Part shown: positions 8,137-17,333 of the stretch, piece after piece
How the letters are laid out: each line of letters begins with the position of its first letter
How positions within the stretch are numbered: position 1 is the stretch's first letter
Source of the DNA: CAYVQF01 sp964454015
GTDB taxonomy: Bacteria; Myxococcota_A; Bradymonadia; UBA4248
DNA length: 64,000 nt
Reading direction: 5' to 3'
NCBI GenBank assembly: GCA_964454015.1
Contig: CAYVQF010000001.1
Location: 124,001-188,000, forward strand
Notes under the pieces: generated by a model
Told to the model about the DNA's origin: nothing
The model's database searches: none
Seen by the model: only the letters and a program-made list of their open reading frames with translations
Program-made: the position numbers and the translations under genes

Positions 8137-9273
8137 ATGTGGCCGCAGCGCCCGCAGGGGGCGTGTGGTGTGACGCGGGAGGTCGTGGTGGATCTGGGGA
8201 CGTTGGCGGCCTATGATTTTGTGTTGCCGGAAGGGCAGATAGCGGCGGTTCCGGCTGAGGAGCGGGATGGTTCGCGGCTGTTGGTCGTGGGCCCGGCGGG
8301 GTGTGAAGACCGCTGTTTTCGCGACTTGGTGGCTATGGTGCGGCCGGGCGACTTGTTGGTCGTGAACGATGTTGCGGTGCAGGCAGCGCGGGTCTTCGTC
8401 GAGCGGGTGAGTGGTGGGCGCGTGGAGCTGTTGTTTCTGGATGCGTTGTCGGCGGTGCAGGCGACTTACCGGTGCATGATGCGGTCGCGGCGGACGGTGC
8501 GGGTGGGGGAGGTGTTGCGGTTGGCGTTGGCTGATGGCGGGCACCTCTCGCTGGAGCTGGTTGGGCGTTGTGCCGAGGGCTATGTGGAGGTGCGTTTTTT
8601 GGACGGGGCCGCGGGGGCGGTGGCGCTGGAGGGTGTGGGTGAGTTGCCGCTCCCGCCTTACATCCAGAAGCGCCGGCGGGCGCTCGGGGTGCCGGAGTAC
8701 GGAGGGGAAGACGCGGAGCGTTATCAGACGGTCTATGCGCGCGCTGGAGCTGCGGTTGCGGCGCCGACGGCGGGTTTGCATTTTACGCATGGGTTGCTGG
8801 CGGCGCTGAAGGCGCAGGGGGTGGAGATCGCGACTTTGCGCCTGGATGTGGGTCTGGGGACTTTTCAACCAGTGCGGGAGACGGACTTGTCGCGGCATGT
8901 GATGCACGCCGAGTCTTACCACATCGACGCGGCCTTGGTGGCGGCGGTGGCGGCGACGCGGCGGCGCGGTGGGCGCGTGGTGGCCGTCGGGACGACGGTG
9001 GTTCGGGCCTTGGAGGATCAGGCGCAGCGTTTTGGTGAGTTGCGAGAAGGTTGTTGGGAGACGCGCATTTTCATCCGTCCTGGCCATGTCTTTGGTGGGG
9101 TGGATGTCATGGTGACCAATTTTCATTTACCGCAGTCGACTTTGTTGATGCTGGTGTGTGCTTTTGGCGGCTATGCGCGCGTGATGGCGGCCTATGCGCA
9201 TGCGGTGGCTGCCGGTTATCGATTTTTCAGCTATGGGGATGCGATGTTGTTGTTCCCCGAGGGAGTGGCATAG
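8137..9273 (+). CDS. queA: S-adenosylmethionine:tRNA ribosyltransferase-isomerase
   Basis: QueA moves and isomerises the ribose of AdoMet onto preQ1-modified tRNA to give epoxyqueuosine. Family sequences visible are YDFVLPEGQIAAVPAEERDG at the N-terminus, the central APTAGLHFTHGLLAAL with LDVGLGTFQPV, and VVAVGTTVVRALED and NFHLPQSTLLMLV near the C-terminus. The ATG at 8137 gives 378 residues with an N-terminal extension of about 12; GTG codons at 8170, 8185 or 8188 fit the family length better, so the exact start is open. It ends 2 bp before tgt, the enzyme that inserts preQ1, so the two form a queuosine operon. Confidence 0.93.
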   Translation: MWPQRPQGACGVTREVVVDLGTLAAYDFVLPEGQIAAVPAEERDGSRLLVVGPAGCEDRCFRDLVAMVRPGDLLVVNDVAVQAARVFVERVSGGRVELLFLDALSAVQATYRCMMRSRRTVRVGEVLRLALADGGHLSLELVGRCAEGYVEVRFLDGAAGAVALEGVGELPLPPYIQKRRRALGVPEYGGEDAERYQTVYARAGAAVAAPTAGLHFTHGLLAALKAQGVEIATLRLDVGLGTFQPVRETDLSRHVMHAESYHIDAALVAAVAATRRRGGRVVAVGTTVVRALEDQAQRFGELREGCWETRIFIRPGHVFGGVDVMVTNFHLPQSTLLMLVCAFGGYARVMAAYAHAVAAGYRFFSYGDAMLLFPEGVA

Positions 9274-9275
9274 GG

Positions 9276-10403
9276 ATGGGTCCATTGTCTTTTACAGTAG
9301 AGCACCAGAGCGGGCAGGCGCGGGTGGGACGGATCGTGACGGCCCACAGTGTGATCGAGACGCCCGTGTTCATGCCGGTGGGCACGAACGGCGTGGTCAA
9401 GGCGATGATGGCTGAGCAAGTGGCGTCGTTGGGGGCTCAGATCATTTTGGGGAACAGCTATCATCTCTATCTGCGTCCTGGGCTGGAGGTGCTGCGGGAG
9501 GCGGGTGGCCTGCATCGTTTTGCCGGCTGGGAGCGCAGCATTTTGACGGATTCTGGAGGTTTTCAGGTCTTCAGCCTGCAGAAGCTGTCGCGACTGAGTG
9601 AGGAGGGGGTGGCCTTCCAGAGTCACATCGATGGTTCGCGGCACTTTTTTACGCCTGAGTTGGTGATGGAGATTCAGGGGGTCATCGGCAGTGACATTGC
9701 GATGGTGTTGGACGACTGTCCGGCCTTACCAGCGACGCCGGAGCGTTTGGCGGCTTCGGTGACGCGGTCCCTGGCGTGGGCCGAGCGGGCAATCCGCTGT
9801 GAGCGCCCAGCCCACCAGGCGCTCTTCGGGATCGTCCAGGGGGGGCTTGATCTGTCGTTGCGGCTGCGCCACTTGGAGGCGCTGGCGGCGATGCCTTTCG
9901 ATGGGTTGGCGATAGGTGGGCTGTCGGTAGGGGAGCCGCCAGCAGAGATGCACGCCATGTGTCGGGCGTTGGCACCGCAGATGCCAGCGGAGCGGCCACG
10001 TTATTTGATGGGGGTTGGCACGCCTTGGGATTTGGTGGCTTGTGCAGGGGCTGGCGTAGACATGTTCGATTGTGTGTTGCCGACGCGCAATGCGCGGATG
10101 GGGACGGTGTATACGCGGGATGGGGAGCGGATCAACATCCGCAATGCGGTACACCGGGGGGCGATGGCGCCGCTGGACAGCCGCTGTGATTGCTACGCGT
10201 GTCGTCATTTGTCGCGGGCTTATCTGCGCCACTTGTTCGTCGCCAAGGAGATCACTGGGGTGGTGTTGCTGACCTTGCACAACCTGAGCTTTTACTTGTG
10301 GCTGATGGGCGAGATTCGGCGCGCGATTCGCGGCGGTACGTTGGCTGAGTTGGAGGCTCGCTTTGCGCCGCAGCAGCGAGAAGGCGAGGGCCAAGATGGC
10401 TGA
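9276..10403 (+). CDS. tgt: Queuine/preQ1 tRNA-ribosyltransferase
   Basis: A 375-residue TIM-barrel enzyme that swaps guanine-34 of GUN-anticodon tRNAs for preQ1. Conserved stretches include ETPVFMPVGTNGVVKAM, LTDSGGFQVFSL, the nucleophile region YLMGVGTPWDL with MFDCVLPTRNARMG, and the C-terminal zinc site CDCYACRHLSRAYLRHL with a downstream His. The ATG at 9276 follows queA by 2 bp and matches the family N-terminus (SFTVEHQSGQARVG). The frame is open further upstream into queA, but that part is not homologous in character. It overlaps the next gene by 8 bp. Confidence 0.96.
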   Translation: MGPLSFTVEHQSGQARVGRIVTAHSVIETPVFMPVGTNGVVKAMMAEQVASLGAQIILGNSYHLYLRPGLEVLREAGGLHRFAGWERSILTDSGGFQVFSLQKLSRLSEEGVAFQSHIDGSRHFFTPELVMEIQGVIGSDIAMVLDDCPALPATPERLAASVTRSLAWAERAIRCERPAHQALFGIVQGGLDLSLRLRHLEALAAMPFDGLAIGGLSVGEPPAEMHAMCRALAPQMPAERPRYLMGVGTPWDLVACAGAGVDMFDCVLPTRNARMGTVYTRDGERINIRNAVHRGAMAPLDSRCDCYACRHLSRAYLRHLFVAKEITGVVLLTLHNLSFYLWLMGEIRRAIRGGTLAELEARFAPQQREGEGQDG

Positions 10404-11373
10404 GACGGTGTTGCAGTGGGAGGTGGTGGCGACGGAGGTGGGGTTGCGTCTGGACCTCGCGGTGCGGGCGCATCTTCAGCGCCAAGGGGGGCTGGAGGGT
10501 CTGTCGCGGCTGGCCATTCGGCGGGCCATCGAGGATGGGCGTTGTCATGTGAATGGTCGTGAGGTGCGCTGGTGTTCTTGGCGGATGCCTGAAGGGGCGC
10601 GGATTCGCTTGCTTTGGGTGGATGAAGGTGAGGTGAGGGTCGCGCCCCGGGGTGGGTCGGGGGGGCCGGCCCTCGAGGTTCTCTATGAGGATGCGTGGCT
10701 GATCGCCGTCAACAAGCCAAGTGGCTTGCCGACCCAAGGGACCTTGGATGCGCGCCGTGCCCATCTATTGGGCCAGGTAGAGGCGGAGGTGCGGGCTCGG
10801 GGGGGGCGTTACGTGGGCTTGCCGCACCGTTTGGATGCGGGGACCTCCGGGGTGGTCCTCTTTGCGAAGAACCGAGAGATCAACGCGTCCCTTGGCGGTC
10901 TTTTTGCGCGAGGTGAAGTAGAGAAGACTTATGACGCGGTGGTCTTTGGCGCTCCCCTCGAAGCAGAGGTTTTTAGGGTGGACAATCACCTGGATCAGAT
11001 CAAAGGGTCGCGTCCGCAGCGCTGGGGTGAGGTGCATGCTGGTGGCAAACGGGCGGTGACGGACTTCGTGGTTCGGGCGCGGCAGTCGGTTCCCGGTGGC
11101 GAGGTGGCGTGGGTGACGGCGCGTCCTCTGAGTGGGCGGACGCACCAGATTCGGGTGCATTTGGCGGGGTTGGCGCGGGCGATCGTCGGTGATGGTCTTT
11201 ATGGTGGCCGAGGGCACGTGGGTTCCCTGCGGGTGGAGCGTTTGATGTTACACGCGAGTCGCTTGTGCTTGGTGCATCCCGTTGGGGGTGCGTCATTGGT
11301 GATTGAGAGTGGCTGGGAGGAGCGTTTCGTAGGTTTGTGCGAACGTTTGGGGCTGTTGGCGGCGGAGGTGTGA
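10396..11373 (+). CDS. RluA/RluD-family RNA pseudouridine synthase with S4 domain
   Basis: A 325-residue protein. The N-terminal 90 residues form an S4-like RNA-binding domain (GLRLDLAVRAHL, then RAIEDGRCHVNG). The catalytic domain has the family signature PHRLDAGTSGVVLFAKN, whose Asp is the nucleophile, and the later GRTHQIRVHLAG. It isomerises uridine to pseudouridine in rRNA or tRNA; which site cannot be told from sequence. The ATG at 10396 overlaps the tgt stop by 8 bp and is preceded by a purine-rich AAGGCGAGGG. It is the last gene of the queA-tgt operon. Confidence 0.93.
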   Translation: MAETVLQWEVVATEVGLRLDLAVRAHLQRQGGLEGLSRLAIRRAIEDGRCHVNGREVRWCSWRMPEGARIRLLWVDEGEVRVAPRGGSGGPALEVLYEDAWLIAVNKPSGLPTQGTLDARRAHLLGQVEAEVRARGGRYVGLPHRLDAGTSGVVLFAKNREINASLGGLFARGEVEKTYDAVVFGAPLEAEVFRVDNHLDQIKGSRPQRWGEVHAGGKRAVTDFVVRARQSVPGGEVAWVTARPLSGRTHQIRVHLAGLARAIVGDGLYGGRGHVGSLRVERLMLHASRLCLVHPVGGASLVIESGWEERFVGLCERLGLLAAEV

Positions 11374-11410
11374 AACGCGGCGAAAGGCGTGGCGCACGTT
11401 CCGTTGAGTC

Positions 11411-11439
11411 TTGACCCGGTGGCTGGTGTTTGATAACGA
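11411..11439 (+). promoter_or_regulatory. Candidate sigma-70-type promoter for yajC-secDF
   Basis: In the 129 bp gap before yajC, TTGACC (11411-11416) is followed 17 bp later by TAACGA (11434-11439), a fair match to -35/-10 boxes. It would give a 5' leader of about 55-60 bases. It is a pattern match only. Confidence 0.4.
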
Positions 11440-11502
11440 TACCGTCTTCGTTGGGCCCGCGGCGCTTGGGCTGTAGGATTCCGCTTTCATTTCGAGGGTT
11501 TG

Positions 11503-11838
11503 ATGAATACGAGTGTGTGGTTGACTGGGGTGGCCCAGAGTGGCGGGGGTTGGTTTGACATCCTGCTGCCGCTGGTTTTGATTTTTGGTGTGTTTTATTT
11601 GCTGGTGATTCGGCCCCAGAGTAAGCAGCGTCGCGTCCGTGAGAAGATGTTGTCGGAGCTGAAGGTGGGCGACAAGGTGGTCATGAACGCCGGTATTTTT
11701 GGCGAAGTGACGGGTCTGAAGGACGGCGTGGTGACGTTGTTGATATCGGACAAGGTGCGTATTCGTGTTTTATTGAGCCAGATTGGTGGATTGGAGAGCG
11801 AGTTCGTTCGTCGCGATGCCGAACAGAGCAAGAAGTAG
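11503..11838 (+). CDS. yajC: Preprotein translocase accessory subunit YajC
   Basis: A 111-residue single-pass inner-membrane protein that associates with SecDF. One membrane helix (about residues 22-40, ILLPLVLIFGVFYLLVI) is followed by the family sequence RPQSKQRRVREKMLSELKVG and a cytosolic beta domain, GDKVVMNAGIFGEVTGL. The ATG at 11503 is preferred over the TTG one codon upstream; GAGGG at 11494-11498 is the likely ribosome binding site. It heads a yajC-secD-secF cluster in the common bacterial order. Confidence 0.94.
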   Translation: MNTSVWLTGVAQSGGGWFDILLPLVLIFGVFYLLVIRPQSKQRRVREKMLSELKVGDKVVMNAGIFGEVTGLKDGVVTLLISDKVRIRVLLSQIGGLESEFVRRDAEQSKK

Positions 11839-11895
11839 TAGGCAGCAGGAATTCGCAAGTGGCACAAGGGTAGAGTCAAGAGGAGAGGGTACGCG

Positions 11896-13803
11896 ATGTC
11901 GCGAAGCTGGTGGCTGAAGTCCGCCCTAGTCATTTTTCTCGTGTTGTTGGCTTTGGTTGGTTTGGTGCCGACCTATGTCGAGTTGATAGCGTATCCGGAG
12001 AACATCGATCCGAATCGTGACGCGCTCGATGAGGCCGCCCAGGCTGAAGGTGACGAGGGCGTCGAAGGGGCGCAGGGTTTGGTACTGGATGAAGAGCGTC
12101 GGGATCCGGCGCTGCCGTCGTGGTATGTCTGGTATCAAGACAAGATCACGGACAAGGCGCTGACCCTTGGTTTGGACCTGCAGGGTGGTTTGTTGTTGCG
12201 CTATTCGGTGGATATCGATTCGGCGATTGACGACAAGCTGGCGCGTTTTGGCAGCGACATCAAGAGCGCCATGAACGCCAAGGGCGTGAGTGTGGACTAT
12301 CGGGTGTTGCGCGATGAGGATCGTCTGAGCTTGACCTTTGGCGCGGCTTCGGAGACGGGGCGGGTGAACGATGAGTTCATGCGCGATTTCCCGGTGCTTT
12401 CCATCGTGGGTCGCAGTGGTGCCGAGGTGGTCTTGGGCCTGCGGGAGAACTACCTGCAGGAGACCGAGGAGTTTGCGGTGAAGCAGGCGGTGGAGATCAT
12501 TCGCGAGCGCATCGACGCGCTGGGGGTGGCCTCTCCTTCGGTTCGCGTCGAAGGTGGCCGCCACGTGGTGGTGGAGCTGCCTGGGCTTTCGAGTCGCCGC
12601 GCAGCGGCGGCGGAGAAGCTGATCAGCACCACCGCGGTGTTGACCTTCAAGCTGGTAGCGGATGCCTCAGAGGCGATGCAGCTCTTCACGGCGTGGGGCG
12701 CCGAGTTGGCCGCCGATGGACCGATCAAGCTGGAGGGTGGCACGCTGGTGGCGACGGACGAGTTGACGCCAGCGGGCCGTCTGCGGGTGTCGGGGCGGGA
12801 TGTTCTGAAGGAGTATGTGATGACCAAGCGCGACCATATCCCGCAGCAGCGTGAGGTGGTTTATGAGCGCGTGGATCGGCGGGGTCAGAGAGACGAGGCC
12901 GCCAAGGGCCCGAGCCAGTGGCGCCTGCGTTTGGTGCGGACGGATTTGCCCGTGTTGACGGGTGACAACGTGGACGACGCCTATCCGGCTTCGAATCCGA
13001 ACACGAACATTCCTTACGTTTCGCTGAAGCTGGATCGCAGTGGTGGTGATTTGTTCTATGACATCACCAAGGCTCACGTGGGCGATCAGTTGGCGATATT
13101 GATGGACGACACCTTGGTTTCGGATCCGGTGATTCGCTCTGAGATTCCCGGCGGCAATGTGTCTATCGAGATGGGCGGGACGAACCGGCAGCAGATCCTC
13201 GAGGATGTGCAGAACCTGGTGGTGTCGCTGCGTTCAGGTGCGTTGCCGGCGCCGATTCGCCAGGAGTTCAAGACCTTGGTGGGGCCCTCTTTGGGGCGCG
13301 ACTCCATCGAACGCGGCACGCGGGCGCTGCTCATCGGTTTTGCTCTCATCGTGATTTTCATGTTGGTTTACTACCGTCTGGGGGGCTTCGTCGCCAACGT
13401 GGCGCTGGGAATGAATGTGTTGTTCATTCTGGCGATCATGGCTGGTTTGGGTGCCGCTCTGACCTTGCCTGGGATCGCCGGCATCGTGTTGACCATCGGT
13501 ATGGCCGTTGATGCGAACGTGATCATTTTCGAGCGGGTGCGCGAAGAGCTGCGCGCGGGTGAGACGCCGCGCAAGGCATTGCAGAATGGTTACGATCGGG
13601 CCTTGTGGACGATTTTGGACGCGAATATCACGACGGCGATTGCGGCGTTGGTTCTGATGGAGTTTGGTTCGGGTCCGGTCCGCGGTTTTGCGGTGACCTT
13701 GTTGATCGGAATCGTGTGTTCCGTGTTCACGGCATTCTTCGTGACCCGTTTGATTTTCGATTGGTACATTGCTCGGGAGAAGGTGGAGCGCTTGCCGATC
13801 TAG
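11896..13803 (+). CDS. secD: Protein-export membrane protein SecD
   Basis: A 635-residue RND-type subunit that uses the proton gradient to help release preproteins on the periplasmic side. An N-terminal membrane helix is followed by a hydrophilic stretch rich in Asp and Glu, then LGLDLQGGLLLRYSVD (the SecD D1 motif at about residue 92), a large periplasmic P1 domain, and five C-terminal membrane segments. Those contain ALLIGFALIVIFMLVYYR and TIGMAVDANVIIFERVREEL, the D5-type motif with the conserved Asp. The acidic insert at residues 35-75 (GDEGVEGAQGLVLDEERRD) is not usual in E. coli SecD. It ends 84 bp before secF. Confidence 0.96.
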   Translation: MSRSWWLKSALVIFLVLLALVGLVPTYVELIAYPENIDPNRDALDEAAQAEGDEGVEGAQGLVLDEERRDPALPSWYVWYQDKITDKALTLGLDLQGGLLLRYSVDIDSAIDDKLARFGSDIKSAMNAKGVSVDYRVLRDEDRLSLTFGAASETGRVNDEFMRDFPVLSIVGRSGAEVVLGLRENYLQETEEFAVKQAVEIIRERIDALGVASPSVRVEGGRHVVVELPGLSSRRAAAAEKLISTTAVLTFKLVADASEAMQLFTAWGAELAADGPIKLEGGTLVATDELTPAGRLRVSGRDVLKEYVMTKRDHIPQQREVVYERVDRRGQRDEAAKGPSQWRLRLVRTDLPVLTGDNVDDAYPASNPNTNIPYVSLKLDRSGGDLFYDITKAHVGDQLAILMDDTLVSDPVIRSEIPGGNVSIEMGGTNRQQILEDVQNLVVSLRSGALPAPIRQEFKTLVGPSLGRDSIERGTRALLIGFALIVIFMLVYYRLGGFVANVALGMNVLFILAIMAGLGAALTLPGIAGIVLTIGMAVDANVIIFERVREELRAGETPRKALQNGYDRALWTILDANITTAIAALVLMEFGSGPVRGFAVTLLIGIVCSVFTAFFVTRLIFDWYIAREKVERLPI

Positions 13804-13824
13804 TGCGGTGGTGATCCCTTTGGG

Positions 13825-13846
13825 AGCGGGCCCTCTTGGTCCCGCT
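13825..13846 (+). other. Hairpin between secD and secF
   Basis: AGCGGG (13825-13830) pairs with CCCGCT (13841-13846); two more G-C pairs inside close a four-base loop. A TTTTT run lies 11-15 bases downstream, too far for a classical terminator. It may tune the SecD:SecF ratio or mean nothing. Confidence 0.3.
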
Positions 13847-13887
13847 GGTGCCTTGGTTTTTCAACCTTTGTCGGACGTTTTCCTGCG

Positions 13888-15150
13888 ATGCAGATCATTA
13901 AACCGAATACGAACTTACCCTTTATTTCCACGGCGAAGCCCTTCATCATCTTCAGCGCCTTGCTGGTGGTGGCCATGCTGGTCTTGCCCTTTGTGAAATC
14001 CCCCAATTGGGGGACGAGTTTTCGCGGGGGGTCGACCATCACGCTCCACTTCGAGGATGCGGTGGACACGGAAGAGGTACGCAATGCTTTCAACGCTCAT
14101 CCGGAATTTTCGAGTGTTTCGGTGCAATCACTGGGGGGCGGCGACAAGTCGAGCTTCATGATCAAAGTGAGCAACACGACCACCTTGAGTTGTGACAAGG
14201 TGGAGGTGTTGCGCGGGGAGGTCCTGGGGCATTTGCAGGGGCCGCTGTCTTTCAAAGATGTGGAAGTCGAGGCGTGGCCGACGTGCACTGGTGAGGGTTT
14301 GCGAGGCGATTTCTTCGTGCGCTTCTCCAAGGGAGTGGCACCCGAGGGGCTCGTCCAGGGCGATGGCGTCGATTTTGACCCGGTCACGGGGATCAGCGTT
14401 GCCCACATGGCGGCAGCGGTGAACGGCGCGGGTATCGAGTCGACGGTGGAGTTCGAGAGCGAGTCGCGTCGCTTCATCGTCAAGCCTGCGGGCTTGCAGG
14501 CGGACGTGGTCAATCTCTTGAGTGAGGCTTTTGGCGAGCGCTTCGATCGGGTCAACGGTCTCGATGAGATCGTGACGGTTGGCGCCGATGTGGGTGAGAA
14601 GTTCCGCAACGACGGTATCGTTTCGATTCTCTTTGCCCTGGGGCTGATCTTGCTCTACATCGCTATCCGGTTCGACATCCGCTTTGCACCTGGGGCGGTG
14701 GTGGCCTTGGCCCACGACGTCATTGTGACCTTTGGTCTGTTGACGCTGCTGGGTATGGAGGTGACTTTGGAGACGGTGGCGGCGCTCTTGGCCATTGTCG
14801 GTTACTCGTTGAACGACACCATCGTGACCTTTGACCGGGTGCGTGAGAACCTGACGACGTCTGGAGACGAGCCTTTCCCGACGGTGGTCAACCGAGCGAT
14901 CAACGCCTGCCTGAGTCGCACCTTGCTGACGTCGATTACGACCCTGTTGGCGGTGGTATCGCTGAGCTTGTTGTCTACGGGGGTCATCGCGGATTTTGCG
15001 ACGACGCTGGTCTTTGGGGTGTTGATTGGTACCTACTCGTCGATTTACATCGCGAGCCCGGCCTTGGTGTGGATGGACCATCAGTTGCGCAAGCGGCGCG
15101 AGCGCGAAGCGGCGCGGAAACGCCTGGAAGAGACGGCGACGGCTTCCTGA
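13888..15150 (+). CDS. secF: Protein-export membrane protein SecF
   Basis: A 420-residue partner of SecD. The first membrane helix is FIIFSALLVVAMLVLPFV, followed by the beta-strand SFRGGSTITLHFE and a periplasmic domain of about 200 residues, larger than in E. coli SecF (323 residues in total). The membrane bundle follows: VSILFALGLILLYIAIRFD, then the signature VGYSLNDTIVTFDRVREN and ARTLLTS-like SRTLLTSITTLLAVVS. The C-terminal tail is basic and rich in Arg (KRREREAARKR). The start is the ATG at 13888. Confidence 0.96.
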   Translation: MQIIKPNTNLPFISTAKPFIIFSALLVVAMLVLPFVKSPNWGTSFRGGSTITLHFEDAVDTEEVRNAFNAHPEFSSVSVQSLGGGDKSSFMIKVSNTTTLSCDKVEVLRGEVLGHLQGPLSFKDVEVEAWPTCTGEGLRGDFFVRFSKGVAPEGLVQGDGVDFDPVTGISVAHMAAAVNGAGIESTVEFESESRRFIVKPAGLQADVVNLLSEAFGERFDRVNGLDEIVTVGADVGEKFRNDGIVSILFALGLILLYIAIRFDIRFAPGAVVALAHDVIVTFGLLTLLGMEVTLETVAALLAIVGYSLNDTIVTFDRVRENLTTSGDEPFPTVVNRAINACLSRTLLTSITTLLAVVSLSLLSTGVIADFATTLVFGVLIGTYSSIYIASPALVWMDHQLRKRREREAARKRLEETATAS

Positions 15151-15249
15151 GCGCAGTGATGGGGCTTGCACCGAGCCAACATGATGGTACCTTTTCTCCG
15201 TGCCGGGGATTGGGGGCTTTCTCAAGAGAAAAGAAGTGGCGTTGGCTCA

Positions 15250-16971
15250 ATGACGAGGTATGGGAGGAAGGTGTGGAGCTTGTTGGAGCCGGATCCTGAG
15301 CTGGTAAAGGAGCTCGAGGAGACGGTGGGCATCGAGCCTTTCCTCGGACGTCTCTTGGTCAATCGGGGCGTGAGTTCAGCGGAGGCGGTCGAGCGCTACC
15401 TCAACCCCAAGATGAGCGATCTCCACGACCCGATGTTGATGGAGAACATGGGTGAGGCGGTGCTGCGGGTGCGGCAGGCCCTGGCCAGTGGTGAGTCGAT
15501 CGTCATCTTTGGTGACGACGATGTGGACGGGGTGACGGCGACGACCGTGCTTTACCAGTATCTTCATGCTCTGGGTGGGAAGGTGCGCTTTTTCATTCCC
15601 CGGCGTGGGATCCACGGGCACGGTTTCAACGCGCAGGCGGTAGCGGCGGCGGTGGCCGAGGAAGAGACCTCCTTGTTCATTGCGACGGACTGTGGGCTCT
15701 CGGGTTGGCAGGAGATTGCTCAGTTGCAGGCATCGGGCATCGATACCATCGTGATCGATCACCACGCCTTGCCCGATACGCTGCCGGAGGCGATCGTCGT
15801 CAATCCGCGCCTACCGGGGAGCCGATTTCCCTTTAGGGAGCTGGCTGCGGTCGGAGTTGCTTTCAACTTTGTGTTGGCCCTTTCGCGTCATCTTGCCGAG
15901 CTTGGGCTCTTTGGGCAGGGAAGCGGTCCCGATCTGCAGGCCTATTTGGATCTGGTCGCCTTGGGCACGGTGGCGGATGTGGTGCCCCTGGTGGATGAGA
16001 ACCGGCTCTTCGTGCGTTTGGGGCTGGAAATCTTGCGTCGGCGCCGCCGATGTGGGATCGCGGCGTTGCTCGCCGATGTGGACGTGGATAGCCAGCTCAT
16101 CAGTGAGCGGACCATCTGTTACCGTCTCGCGCCGCGTCTCAATGCGGCGGGACGGATGGGGAACCCCAATGACTGCGTGACGCTGCTTTCGGCGGAGCGC
16201 TACGGTTTGGCCCAGGAGTTGGCAGCCAACTTGGAGTCTTACAACGAGCAACGCCAGCACGCTGAAGGCAGCATCGTTGAAGAGGCCATGGTGTTGGCGG
16301 GCGAGCAGCTTGCGGAAGGCAAGCGCGTCTTGGTGGTGGCCAAGGAGGGTTGGCATCAGGGGGTGTTGGGGATCGTGGCGAGCCGGTTGTTGGAGCGTTT
16401 TCAGCGTCCTATCGTTTTGATATCGCTTCAGAATGGTCACGGTCGTGGGTCGGCGCGCAGTCCCGACGGCTTCAGCATCCTCGAGTGCTTGCGCCGGAGC
16501 GCGCACTTGCTGAGCGATCATGGGGGGCATGCTTCTGCGGCTGGCTTGAGCCTGAAGGCCGAGAACCTGGACGCGCTGCGCGCGAGCATCGAGGCGGCGG
16601 CGATGGCCCTGCTCCAGGGCGGTGACGTACCGACGGTGTCGCTCTTGGTCGATAGTGAGGTTCGGGTGAGTGACTTGAGCGCGCGGCGGATGCGGCGTTT
16701 GGAATCGTTGGCCCCCTTCGGCGCAGCGAATCGCGAGCCGACCTTCATGTTGCGGCGGGTGCGGGTGATGCGAAGCCGGATGGTAGGGCGCAACAACGTG
16801 CGCCTGCGTCTGCGGGGCGATCGGGCGATTTTGGAGGTGTTGGGTTTTTCCGTTGGTGAGGCATCCTTTGAGGTCGGTGAGGTCTTGGACGTGGTGGTGA
16901 CCCCACGCGTGGGTGCGCGAGGGATGGGGGGGGGCGAGTTTCAGTTGTTGGCCTATGAGAAGAGTCGCTGA
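15250..16971 (+). CDS. recJ: Single-stranded-DNA 5'-3' exonuclease RecJ
   Basis: A 573-residue DHH-superfamily nuclease for recombination and mismatch repair. Motif I appears as FGDDDVDGVTATTVLYQYL, motif II as ATDCGLSG, motif III as VIDHHALPDTL and motif IV as LGTVADVVPL. The DHHA1 domain has LNAAGRMGNP, RGSARSPDG and DHGGHASAAG. A C-terminal OB-type domain (FGAANREPTF) ends the protein. The ATG at 15250 is preceded by AAGAAAAGAAG and matches the family N-terminus (WSLLEPDPELV). The frame is open upstream only to a TTG at 15166 that lacks support. It lies 99 bp after secF. Confidence 0.95.
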   Translation: MTRYGRKVWSLLEPDPELVKELEETVGIEPFLGRLLVNRGVSSAEAVERYLNPKMSDLHDPMLMENMGEAVLRVRQALASGESIVIFGDDDVDGVTATTVLYQYLHALGGKVRFFIPRRGIHGHGFNAQAVAAAVAEEETSLFIATDCGLSGWQEIAQLQASGIDTIVIDHHALPDTLPEAIVVNPRLPGSRFPFRELAAVGVAFNFVLALSRHLAELGLFGQGSGPDLQAYLDLVALGTVADVVPLVDENRLFVRLGLEILRRRRRCGIAALLADVDVDSQLISERTICYRLAPRLNAAGRMGNPNDCVTLLSAERYGLAQELAANLESYNEQRQHAEGSIVEEAMVLAGEQLAEGKRVLVVAKEGWHQGVLGIVASRLLERFQRPIVLISLQNGHGRGSARSPDGFSILECLRRSAHLLSDHGGHASAAGLSLKAENLDALRASIEAAAMALLQGGDVPTVSLLVDSEVRVSDLSARRMRRLESLAPFGAANREPTFMLRRVRVMRSRMVGRNNVRLRLRGDRAILEVLGFSVGEASFEVGEVLDVVVTPRVGARGMGGGEFQLLAYEKSR

Positions 16972-16989
16972 GAGGAGTGGGGGTGTGAG

Positions 16990-17322
16990 ATGCGCAGATC
17001 GCGACGACGGATGAGGAAGCCAGCCCAGAGCCATCAGATGACCATGGTGACTCTGGCGATGATGGTTTTGCTCCTGGTGGGGATCTTGGCGGTGGGCGAC
17101 AGGGTGAGTGAGCGGATGTCTTTGCTCTTCGTTGGTGAGAGCGAGGAGGTGGTGGGGACGCAGTCTCTGCCGCGGACGCTCGAGGTGGCGCAAGGGGTTG
17201 GGGAGGAGGCCGCAGAGGAGAAGGTCAGGGTGCCCGAAGGCAAGGTGGCGTCCCACAGCGGTGAGGTTTTGCGGGAGGCTTTGCACCAGGTTGCGGCGCG
17301 TTTGCTGCCGCGAGGAGAGTAG
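16990..17322 (+). CDS. Small single-pass membrane protein, unknown function
   Basis: A 110-residue protein with a very basic N-terminus (RRSRRRMRK), one hydrophobic helix at about residues 19-35 (VTLAMMVLLLVGILAVG), and a charged extracytoplasmic or cytoplasmic tail rich in Glu and Val. The positive-inside rule puts the C-terminus in the periplasm. It fits neatly between recJ (18 bp gap) and trmB (11 bp gap) on the same strand and has the G-rich third-position bias of its neighbours, which supports it as real. I do not recognise a family. Confidence 0.6.
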   Translation: MRRSRRRMRKPAQSHQMTMVTLAMMVLLLVGILAVGDRVSERMSLLFVGESEEVVGTQSLPRTLEVAQGVGEEAAEEKVRVPEGKVASHSGEVLREALHQVAARLLPRGE

Positions 17323-17333
17323 AGACAGAAGCT